Assembly (NCBI GenBank): GCA_027922465.2
Contig: BQMF02000264.1
Coordinates: 496,001 to 560,000, forward strand
DNA: 64,000 bases
Origin: Turritopsis dohrnii
Taxonomy: Eukaryota; Cnidaria; Hydrozoa; Anthoathecata; Oceaniidae
Direction of reading: 5' to 3'
The stretch's first letter is position 1, and every line of letters starts with the position of its first letter. The position numbers and the translations under genes were made by a program. The notes under the pieces were generated by a model. The model worked only from the letters and a program-made list of their open reading frames with translations. It made no database searches and was not told where the DNA came from. Below are positions 39,201-50,400 of this stretch, piece after piece.

Positions 39201-41389
39201 CAACCTGATTGCAAATACTCTACCACAAGCCTAATAGTCGATAGCCTTGAAGTAAATATGCCAGAGTAAAGAAAGACTTACAAAATATTATGCCTGGTAT
39301 ACACTTACTTTATTTCAGCATTCGTTCTTTTGAGTTCAGTCACCTCACTGTCTTTCTGATCCAAGCCCTTCTGAAGCCTGAAATGATAGTAGTAGTAAAG
39401 AACTGAATCGTTGTTTGAAAATGAGGCCAACACGGAGAAAAGCGGTATCCGGAATTGCAAAGCTGGCAGTCAATTTTGTGTGCATTACTCTTAATCATAG
39501 TCAATAGTGTAGCAATGAACAATTATCAACAACATGGCCAGTAGTTTGACGATCGGTGAATCGGTATGAAAACTCAAATACCCAACTGGTTAGGCTACTG
39601 ACAATAAACTGAACAGTGCATCTTGCATGACATCTGGAAATTTTCAGCAAAAACAAGAGCTTTTGACAGCATTAAAAAGCATTGATAGTCTAAAAAACAA
39701 CTATTACGTTTTTTGCTGTGACAAAGCTTCATCGAGTTTCTTCTGCAAGGATTTGAGCGAGCCATTCAATTCCTTCTTTTCCGAAACATGTTTCTTTATT
39801 TCAGACTCGTTTGATTGCGTTGTGCGCATATTTTCTTTACGCATTTTCTAAAATTGAAGAGTTCAATGAAAACCCGTTCACATCATCCTGAAAGTAGGAT
39901 CAAACCTACAGGATAGCGAGTCAAACTAACCTCAATTGTTTTCTTCTGCTCGCTGACTTCACTTTGCAACTTTTCATTAGTCGTCAAATATCGATTTTTC
40001 TGTTTTTGCAACTCGTCTTGTAGTTTTTCTTCTTTTGCTTGCATTTGTTTTCTTTCATTCATCAGCTTTATGTTGAGTTCACGTAAATTTTCACATTTTC
40101 TTAACAAATCATTGTTTTCTTCTTGCAGTTTTCTCTCTTCTTGGAGTGTACTCCCGTACTGAACTCCCGCCTCTCCAACGCATAATGGTTCGTTACGTTC
40201 ATCTGGTTTTGTTTTTACTTCACGTTTCTTTTCCGTGGATACAAAATCTTCTTTATGCGATTTGGTTTTATGAGCGGACGCAGACTTTTTAGATTCCCTT
40301 ACCTTCTTTTTATCGTCTTCTTCAAGAGCATTCTCACCGCCGAACACTTTCTTAAAAGTATCTAAATTCTTATGCTGGGATCCTTTCTCCGTGATTATGC
40401 ATACTTTACAGTTATTGTCTGAGTTTTCAAAGACGGTCATATTTACATCTTCCCGTCTGCTATCTTGAATAACGCCATAATCAATACTTTCTGATAACTG
40501 GAAGCCACTGTTCTTCTTAGGGTATGTTGTCTTAGTAAATTCCACAATTTCCGCGGTCTCGTCGTCAAGGAAACTACCCACTTCTGTAACTTTGTGTTCG
40601 ACTTTCTCCTTTGATGAGATGATTTCCATTTTCGACACATCGCCGAAACTTGAATCTTTTTCCTCACATCCAATATTGAGTTTGTTCGTAATTACTGCTT
40701 CTAGATCCTCCTTCACGCTCGTGTTATTCATTCGACCGAGCTCTTTCGAAACGGATACAGGTTTTAACTTTTCGACCGGCTTCGAAATATATTCATCCAC
40801 ATTGCCAAAACACCCGTCCAATTGGTCTATCTCAGAGTTTATTTTCACCTTATCTTTAAGTGTTCCAGGGGGGTTCTCAACAAAAGCAGGCTTCTCGTCC
40901 AACTCCTTTTTAAATGTGCCATCAGAAGAATTAGTATCATTAAGTTCATTTACAACATCATTATCATCGATAACTGTATCTGTGCTTGTCGGTATAAAAG
41001 GTTGGGCCTGTGGATTCATTTGTTCAGTAGCGTCCCCTAACAGTCCCTCAAAATCTAGTTTGTCAACGAATAACGGGTCTTCACACTGCGGTGGGGGGTA
41101 CGTGTCATTGTATTTGAATGCAGAGTCACGACCAAGATGGTAAAAAGATTCTTGACTTGTTAAATATACGATATTGCGGTTTTTCTTATCAAATGAAAAT
41201 CTGTTGCATTTGGTGAGAAATGTTCGAAGGCCTCCGACAGTTTGAATAAGAAGTTTGGAGCTGTCATCGAGTATGTTATAAAATTCTAAAATGTCCTTTG
41301 AATTATGAACGTCTCCACACCCTGTAGCTTCTAAAATCTGCTCAAACATGCTAAAACATTTTTAATATAAGTAAAAACAATAGAAATTC

Positions 41390-41429
<40 letters not shown>

Positions 41430-44400
41430 CCTTCCGCCCTCATACTTACGAGTAAATATGCAAAGCCACTTTCTTTGGTTCCATTACAACATTTTTATAA
41501 ATGTCAAAGTCAAATCCATCGACAATAGATTCACTGTTATCGATGATGTATGGACTGAAACCTGTGTTATTATTATTTCGTTCCCAGTCCTTTTCAAACG
41601 CTTCTATTTGTTCCTTCAGTTCTTCCGGGGGCTGGAACGAACTATAAAGAAGTTAACTTCATCAGGAAAGCAAGTAACCCAAAAAAAGAAGAAAAGAAAA
41701 CGAATATTATCCTGTATTACCCATGATGGTTAGTTGTTTCTCTTTCAAGGAATGGGATATCTAATGTTATCTAAGGAGAGAGAAACACCAAGCATCAATA
41801 GGAAACTGAACTATATCTACTTTGTAAATGGCTTGTTATACAACGTACCTTTGGCTTTGGTGTCTTCTTGGGCTTCACTTTTTTAGATTTTCCACCCTGT
41901 AAGTACATCACAAGGAATCCCAGTGGGCAAAATCGTCAAAAAGTCTCTGCGAGCACTTTTATTGAAATTGTTTACATATTTCTATGAAAATGCACTCCTT
42001 CGCAGAGATTTTTTTAACAAATGTGCCGAATGGGTTATCTGCAAATCCATGTATCCTTCCAGAGAAGGTCAGGTTATTGATACTTTAAAAAATTTATTTG
42101 TTCAACTGACATAAAGAACGAGCTGCAAAACAAGTTCTTCCTAATATACCAAAATCTAATACCTTTGATTCAATATTAATCTTTTATGGAACTCTTTTAG
42201 CTATTTACACATACGTAAACAAACATACTTGGAAAAGCATATCCTGATCATCTTTATTTCGTAGAACATACATCTCTCCTTCTTAAAAACAAAACCATAG
42301 TTGATCAAAAATAAAACAAACTTCAAGTGCAGGGAAAGTAGCTGAAAACTTTAAACTGTGTGCAGCTTACCAAGTGGTAAATCAGAGGGGGGAGTAGTAC
42401 CATCATCCTAAAGAACACAAATAACGTGATTGGAAGCAGCAAAACCATAAATGGTGACACTGAAAACAACACCACTTACTTTAACTTCTGGAGTATCCTT
42501 GGAAGAATCTAGAAATAATAACAATAATTTTAAATGCACTACTCAAAACAACTTTTGATATCTCAAAATAGCAAAAATGTATAGACTGAACTTTCACCTG
42601 ATTTGGTAAATACAAAACATTATTATTGAGAAACCTTACCATTTTTGGAATCCACCGCCAGAATCTGATCAATAACATCTACATCATCCTTGCCGAAATC
42701 TTCCTGTTCCTTTCGTTTTAATTTCTCCTTGTACCTCTCCATTTTCTTCTGGTAACCTCTTTCACTGAAACAAAAGAAATGGATACAGTGGTTTCATGAA
42801 AAAAAAAAAAAAAAAAAAAAAGATTCTAAACAAGGGATACAATTGCAATAGAAGGTTCTTCACCTTGATGGCTTCATACGCTTTTTCTTATCGATGGAAG
42901 GCTTCTTTACTTCTTTCTGTTTGTCAGAGATTAACTTAAAGAAAAGACAAATCATTTTATGTGAAAATCATCTCGGACTTTAATGCTTTTAAGGGCAAAG
43001 ACTAAAATTTGTATTACATTGGTCTTGGCAATCATACTGCCATCTTCAAATATTTCAACTTTCTGAACAGTTCCAACACAGTCAGGGGTTGAGCACTCAT
43101 CGTCCAGGTAATCCTGTAAAAAAAAGTTGATGGGAATCAGAGCATTTTGTTCTGAACCATTTACTTTTGTTATGCTGAAGTAAAAGTATGTAATTCTTAA
43201 TGCTTTTACCTTTTCTGATGTACGAAGCATATTATGAGATCGATATCTCTTCCAACATCCAGCGTGAAACTCCACAAAACAGCAGGCTGTGCAAATCAGA
43301 CGCACGAAACCCTTGAAATCTATGTCAGAAGTCAGAAAGATTGATAATATTTATGAATGTTGTTGAGGGAATTTGTTTCAAGAAAAATAATCACAAGTGA
43401 CAAGAACTTTTTAGTTACCAGGATCAGAGAAGTACATGACTTTTCTGCTTTGTTTACATTCTGTGTATCTGCATATAGCGTCAGGTCGAGGAGGATTCAT
43501 ACATTGTGCAACTAAAGCATTAATGGCCTCCTGAATCCAAAAGGAAACAGAAACAAAATGAAGGAATAGTCCATTGCATCATGTTTATTGAAGATCATAC
43601 CGTACCATAGTAATAAACTGCGAAAATAGGTAAGGACACTTACTTTGAGCACACCAGGCTTTGTCTCTTCAATGATAGTGTCCACACCTGGCCAATTTAG
43701 TTTTACAACAGAACTCGCATTTGTTAAGGCTTGGTTCAGTGGAGATAATGCTTCTTTGAATCTTTGAAATAAATGTATAGCATGTTATTTCACTGAATTT
43801 ATTTATGATAAGACTATCAATAGGCTTGATTCTCTAGGACATTCGATGACAGAGATTATTCAAATGAGTTATTTGGTTGAGTTTTAATAAAAAACTTGGG
43901 GTACTAGGATTCTGTTGATTTTTCAAGAACATTATAATGCATATGCTTACTTGTTTTGTAGAACAAAGACTTTCCCTATACCAAAATATGCTAATGGGAA
44001 CTGTTTGTTACAAAATTTTACGTTGATCTCTCCAAATATTCTGATGGATTCAACAAGGTCCTACAAACACAAAGCAGGTCGATTCAGACCGATTTATACT
44101 TACAGTCAAATTGTAGTTTCCAAGCAAGTGTGAAGATATCACATAGAAATTATATGGTGGTTTAGTTTTACTCACATGTGTGTGACACAGTCGCACAAAC
44201 GTATGACAGAAAGAAGAAGGTGTTAACATATTAACGTAATGAATTTTAACAAATAATAAAGTTCAACCACCTACCAAGTAAGTACCAGCCTCCCAGTGAG
44301 CCACGCCATTTGCATAATGCAAAACAATATAGTCCATACTACCTATAATATTCTATGGAAAAACGAGAAGAAATTATTTTTAATGATTTTTCAAAAGGTC

Positions 44401-47400
44401 TGATAATAATAATCTATATATACTAATTCGCTTTGTGCATCCCACTTTTATTTTAGAGAGTGATATATTTGTTTTTTTTGCACGGTCAAAACCTTCTTAT
44501 TTTTTCCCTTTTCGTCGTAAAACCACGCCAAAGCGAGAGTGATTTTTTTGATTTTTCGCGATTAGTATATGCTCCTCCGTTTTGTTATTTTTGGCTTGCG
44601 CAGTGGAAATCAGCCGAAAAACGTCTTTGGAGGAGTGCGAGCAATGCAATGTTAATCGTTCGAAATTTGTCAACGATCATTTCGTGAGCAAGAAACTTCG
44701 CGAAGAAGACGTGTTTCTTTTTGTATACGAGCATTCATCAGGGCATTCATCCTGTTGTCTTTGAAAAGTGTAATTCTTAGTATCATTTTTCTTTTAGTGA
44801 ATTAATAATAATAACTAATAATTAATAACTAATAATTATGGCTGAGTCAGCACAAAATGGTAATAATTTTTCTGCTTTTTTTATTTTGAAGTTAGAATAA
44901 AAAATGATTTTGTCACTGTTTTATTTTAGTTTCTAAAAACCAATTTGTGGAAAATAGTAAGTATTTAATGCTTTTAATTATATTTGAGATTATTAATGCA
45001 GCTTAAATCTTCATGGGTATGTTGTATGTTTTAGTTGATGTTGATGAAGTGGAGGATGGTGGTAAGTTTTCAAATGAACCTTTAAATATAGGAGAAAATG
45101 ACAGGATTGTATAATTTAGAACTACTTTCTTTTATATTTTAGTTAGTGATATATCCAAGAAAGGTAAAAGAACTTAATCCTTTAAAATACCAGAATACCA
45201 TCGATGTAATTAGGTTATTAATACTTTTCCTTACCTTTCAGAAGAAGAAGATTTACTTCGAGAAGGTAAGTTCATATTTTTTTTTGCTGTTTTATGGATA
45301 TCACTGTCAATATAATGTGATTTCATTCAATTTCATTCATAGATAAGGAGAATGGCGCGAATAGTGGTGGTTTGATATTTTCCTTCTTAACATGTAGAAT
45401 GCACTTCAATAGATGTTAATCTGTTGATCTTTCATGTTATAGGGCACTTAGTCCAAGAAAATGGCCAGAGTAAGCCTTTATTTTCACTAACACATGTTGG
45501 CTCTTTACATGGACTTGATGATATTTGCATTTTTTAATTTTATCTTCCTGTTTAGAATCGCAGGAGACCACACGTTGTGAGTTGTGAAGTTTTTCGTATA
45601 AGCCATACTATTTAGTTTTTTATTATCTTAACTGATCCTATCATTTTATTTTAGTAACACGACAAGACTTCCTCAATTATAGGAAGGCCCATCCTGGCTC
45701 TAAGTCCAGGAGGGCTTTCCAAATATGGAGAAAAAATGGGGGGCGTGACCGGGAGGGTTACGTCCCCCCACAAAAAAAAAATTTAAAAAAAAATAAAAAA
45801 AACATTCATTATGAGATGAAGTATAAGGGGTCAGTCCTCACTGTTTTTGAGTGAGGGCTGATCCCTTATACGGTATGGAATTACCATACACACAGGTTCA
45901 GTTTTCATTAAAATTAGTTTTAAAATGTCTCGGAATGAAAAATAATCAAGTGAACTGAACCAACAAATAAAATTTAGACCGTGAATGGCTGATTAGCGCC
46001 CACTTAATTGAGCTTCCGAATAGTTATTCTAATTTGTGATTTAGGGAACAATAGGGTGTTTAAACAGTCATTTGCGGTCGAGTGTATGGTAATTCCATAC
46101 CATAGTTTATTTTAGTTTATATTTTAGTTTATTTAGTTTGTTATTGTAGTTTATTTAGTTAGAAAATATGTTGTTATATACGGATTAATCTTTATTTAGT
46201 CGTTACAAATCACTTGCGAATCTTATTCTATAAGTCTGTTGTTATCTAAATGAGAGTTTAGGTAGAGTTGGAATAAAAGTTGTTACATACTTCCTTTGAT
46301 CTTTATTTCACTATCAATGAAATGACATGAAATGACATTACAGGTTTGGTTTAAGAGAAATTTGAGAGATTACTATTCCCTAAAGTGTAGTTCATTTAGT
46401 TTATTGAGGATAAAGAGGTTATTGTCTGTGTTAAAGATAATGAATGGAATATGCTGATGTCAGCAGAAATAGAACAATTGAGCGAAATGTAAATGAATAA
46501 ATAAATCTTTCCTAACTGACAAAATTGACTAACTTAATTCATTATCTTTAACTTATATTTATTCAGATTCTTTAGATTTATAGTGTAGTATTGCAGGGTC
46601 CGTGGGTCAACTTGGTGTTGGTAGTTCATGGGAAAAACCTTTCCTGACCTTTCCTGACAGTATCCTATGGATAACCGTATCTACTATAGTCTAGATAGCA
46701 TTGTCAAGGTAATTGTGAATGAAAGTTTAGTTGGAAGATATATTGTCGGCTGCACATTTCGGATTTTAAATTCAACCTTAACTTTATTTATTTATTTTTT
46801 TAGATTCTTTGGTTTCGCTTAGGAATGATATGTCATCAATTTTTAAAAATGCACTTTTCGAAAGATCCGATAATTCCAACTGCATGCGTACGTAGATGCA
46901 ACGCACTCACTATTCACCGAGAATTATTATTTCCAAGAATAAATGGATTAAACCAAAAAACGCATTGGAAGACCGTTAACGAAGTCGATATACACTTTTA
47001 AAAAAGTGATTAAAGATAACCTTTATTTGGTTTATTTATTTATTTATTTGTTTATGCTTTTTTTGTAGTATTGTCAACACTTTCTCATGAGAATTTATGT
47101 TTCTGCTGAACATTCTATGACATTTTTTGCTCACCCTTACAGTCAGCTTTTCAGAAATTAAAACCCCGTACAAAATTTTTATCCGTGTTAAAACCATCCC
47201 ATGCATTTTTATCAGTTTTATATTTAAATTTTCGTGAATTGGACGCATGCTGAACATGAGTGGCGAGCGACGCCGCCTGGGCGGCTAGTATACATCTTAT
47301 TATAATAATCCGCGATTGTGCATCCCACTTTTATTTTAGAGAGTGACATATTTAACTAAATTTTACGTAGGATTTCCTATATTGGCCGCGTAAAACCACG

Positions 47401-50400
47401 CAGCTGCGAGAACGTTTTTTTCTCTATAATGACGTCAGATTCTACTGTATCATTGATTTGACGTCAGTTTTTTTTATCAGTACATACAACAACTTTTTTA
47501 AAAAGAGAATAACGAGAAGTTTCATTTTGATTATTATTCAATTCAATATTTCGTTCTGCATCCGCAGAACATCGTCAGGAAAGTTTAACTGGATCATGAA
47601 GACATTACATTGTTAACGAAAACTTTTATACGCGTACACGGGATTTGAATAAAGAGATCATTTTCGAAATAAAAACCGGTAAGAAATGTTTTACCTGAAA
47701 TGCATGTCGATCGTTGGCAGCGTGCGACGACGCCTTGGCGTCTAGTCTACTTATACTAATCCGCGTGTGTGCATACCACTTTTATTTTAGAGAGTGTTGT
47801 GTTTTTGTTTTTTTAATGGTCAAAATCTTCTTAATCGTGGTCATATAGCGGCAGTTCGACCACGCAAGACACATTCACGATTAGTATAATAGCACGTGGC
47901 ATCATTTGACGTCAGTTTTTTTATGATCACGGGGAATCATTGCATTGCATCCCCAATCGAACGCGACGTTTTTGGGGAAATATCTCGATAACCAATAGGG
48001 ATAACTGACGTTTTTTGGGGTCAGCGATACGGGTAATGGGGTGACGCAACATTTGGGTCAAAATTTTATTTGGTACTGCGGATATGACGTCATTAAAATC
48101 TTTAATCGACGATAGATCTGCAACGGTTGATCGTAGCTTAACGATCCCATACACTTTTTTGCTCAGTTTTTCAAGGTCTACAACATCAGTACACTTTCCA
48201 GCCCAGATTCCGTAATTGAAATTTTCGTCACGGGGTTCTCACACGGGAACGGGGGATTCTTGCACATCCGTTTCGAAATTAAAGCCGTAAAAAACTTTTA
48301 CGCGAGATACTAGTCTATATATACTAATTCGCGATTGTGTGTCACACTTTTATTTTAGAGAGTGATATATGTGACATGGAAAGGGACCATTTGCATATTA
48401 CGCGTAATTTTATTTTTCTTACGGCGTAAGAAATTTATTTTATTAAAAATTACGCTTACGTAAGCGTAACTCTTCTTACGCTAGCGTAAGAATTTTAAAG
48501 TTTTTCTTACGGATTACGGCTTACGCCTTACGCCGTAAGAATTCTAAAAATTACGCTTACGTAAGCGTATTTTTTCTTACGGCTTACGGCGTAAGAATTA
48601 CAAAAATTACGCTTACGTAAGCGTAATTTTTAAAAAAAGTAAATTTCTTACGCCGTAAGAAAAATAAGTTCGTTGTCTTTAATTTTAGAATGTAAACAAG
48701 TGGGGGACGTTAAACTTGTGAACCCCAAACACAAGGATTGAGCGCCAATGCAAAGCTCGACTCTCTCAATCTTAACTTCCTTGTCTACATGGCCGAAACA
48801 ATAAGTGCAATATATTGAAGTTTCATGGAGTTTGAAGTTTCGTAAAGTGTGGTCAAAAGTGTCTTGCCATTGATTGACTAAAACGATCAAACGAATGTTT
48901 TTTGGTTTTTTTATTAAGGTTCGTTAAATAACTTTAACAGTACACTTTAAATAAGCAAACAAACCCATAGAAAAGCCCTTTCACTTTTTCTTGGATTTGC
49001 CACTGATTACAGTAAAATGTTACACTCAAGTTAATTATGCTTGCGTTATCATTTATTGTGTTACACTTTCGGAGTGTAAAGTATTACCCTTAATAACATC
49101 TTATTCCGATTACGGATTTCCACGACTTTCAGAAAAGCGTCTTCAACCTTATGATGAAAAACTGAAGGAAACAGGTATGTATTTTTATTTAAATGAAGGT
49201 GAGTATTTCAAAAGAGAACTTTTGCAACTCGTCAAGCCGACGTTAAAATGTATTCATTTCCCTTTCCTTCCATTCATCCTACACTCATCCTGTGTCCCAG
49301 ACTATTATCGGAATAAAGTTACAGAAGTCAATAAAAATCGCTAGAAACGGTGAACATACATTTTTATGAAAATAAAGAACATTTTTATGAAAACAAAGAT
49401 AAAACGTTTTCCACAAGGGATCATCGAACGAACAACTTAAAATAGAATTAAAGCGGACGGTTTCTATTCGTAGTAACTTTCGAAATAACTGATTGTATGT
49501 TTATCTTTAACTGAATGAGAACCAGGTAAAAAAGTTTTCGAACATCAGTGAAAAATACGATGGTTGATTATGTTGATTAAATTTGCATAATATGTATCAC
49601 TCTTTGTGCACTCTTTGAATATGTAAAAGTCAAATAAATATGCAAAATTATAATAACAAAAAAAAAAGCCTCAGCTGCCGACCATTGAAAAATAATTTGT
49701 AAACTGACTTCATATTAAAACTCATATTATGAATAATGATCACAAGAAATAATAGTTTTATGGACTTGTGTTTTATTGCTGAAACTTTTTTTTCAGGAAG
49801 TGACTGGGAAGTCTATTTATTTTTCAAAAACGTTGTATTAGCGGCTAATTTGTTACATGAAAGATCATGAAAACTCATGATCATATAAAACATATTGATC
49901 ATGTTTACCTCAAAATTCTTAACGTGAGCTTTTGCAGATGTAAATAAGCTTTCCAAAAAAATGTATCATACTTGATGTAAAATTTATTTCATTAAAAATT
50001 ACGCTTACGTAAGCGTAATTCTTCTTACGCTAGCGTTAGAATTTTAAAGTTTTTCTTACGGCTTACGCCGTAAGAATTCTAAAAATTACGCTGACTAAGC
50101 GTAATTTTTCTTACGGCTAACAGATTACGCCTTACGGCTTACGCTAGCGTAAGAAAAATTGCAATGGCTTGTCTTCCTTACGGCGTAATTTTAATGTGAA
50201 TTAATATAAAAATTACGCCTAATCAGCAGAATTTATTACGGCAAACAGGCGTAATTTTCTGGCAAATGGTCCCTTTTCGCTTTCCATGTCACATATTTGT
50301 TTTTTTTTCACGGTCAAAACCTTCTTATTTTTTCCCTTTTCGTCGTAAAGCCACGCGGAGGCGATAGACACTTTTTTTGATTTTCCGCGATTAGTATATG

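Larger units (their letters stand above)
39309..42764 (-). other. TTC3-like Lys-rich linker, large exon and coiled-coil exons (22-31)
   Basis: Exons 42640-42764, 42480-42508 (29 bp), 42371-42407 (37 bp), 42229-42281, 41849-41896, 41721-41770, 41450-41641, 39931-41350, 39708-39847, 39309-39377. The six small exons encode a charged linker. Exon 41450-41641 and the start of the 1,420-bp exon match the TTC3 block ending TVGGLRTFLTKCNRF. The remainder of that exon is low-complexity and turns into heptad-like coiled coil (ERKLQEENNDLLRKCENLRE), which continues through the next two exons. Confidence 0.85.
44413..47288 (+). mobile_element. Helitron unit H1, carrying the micro-exon gene
   Basis: The unit is 2,876 bp. 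Its 5' end is TCTATATATACTAATTCGC. Its 3' end is a GC hairpin, GCCGCC-TG-GGCGGC, directly followed by TAG (47272-47288), a canonical Helitron terminator. The first 330 bp are nearly identical to the heads of H4 and H5. Downstream lie the micro-exon gene (44798-45854), a hairpin, a 230-bp inverted-repeat element and about 1.1 kb of unexplained AT-rich DNA. Six bases (TATACA) separate it from H2. Confidence 0.8.

Noticed and set aside
43311..43319. Acceptor CAAG before GGTTTCG as start of TTC3 exon 19
   Set aside because: It breaks the reading frame from the previous exon. The acceptor 8 bp earlier on the minus strand restores frame and the conserved DPDFKGFVR.
44342..44352. Nearer acceptor ATAG|GTAGTATGG for TTC3 exon 15
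   Set aside because: It leaves the wrong phase after exon 55127-55222. The acceptor before AATATTATAGG gives a continuous frame.
48400..48665. Regular palindromic repeats considered as a CRISPR-like array
   Set aside because: The units overlap and vary in spacing, there are no unique spacers, the locus is eukaryotic, and the array is mirrored at both ends of a TIR-bounded element.
48991..49344. 117-codon open frame in the palindrome-array element as a gene
   Set aside because: No domain or splice context was recognisable, and composition matches translated AT-rich DNA. It remains possible but unsupported.
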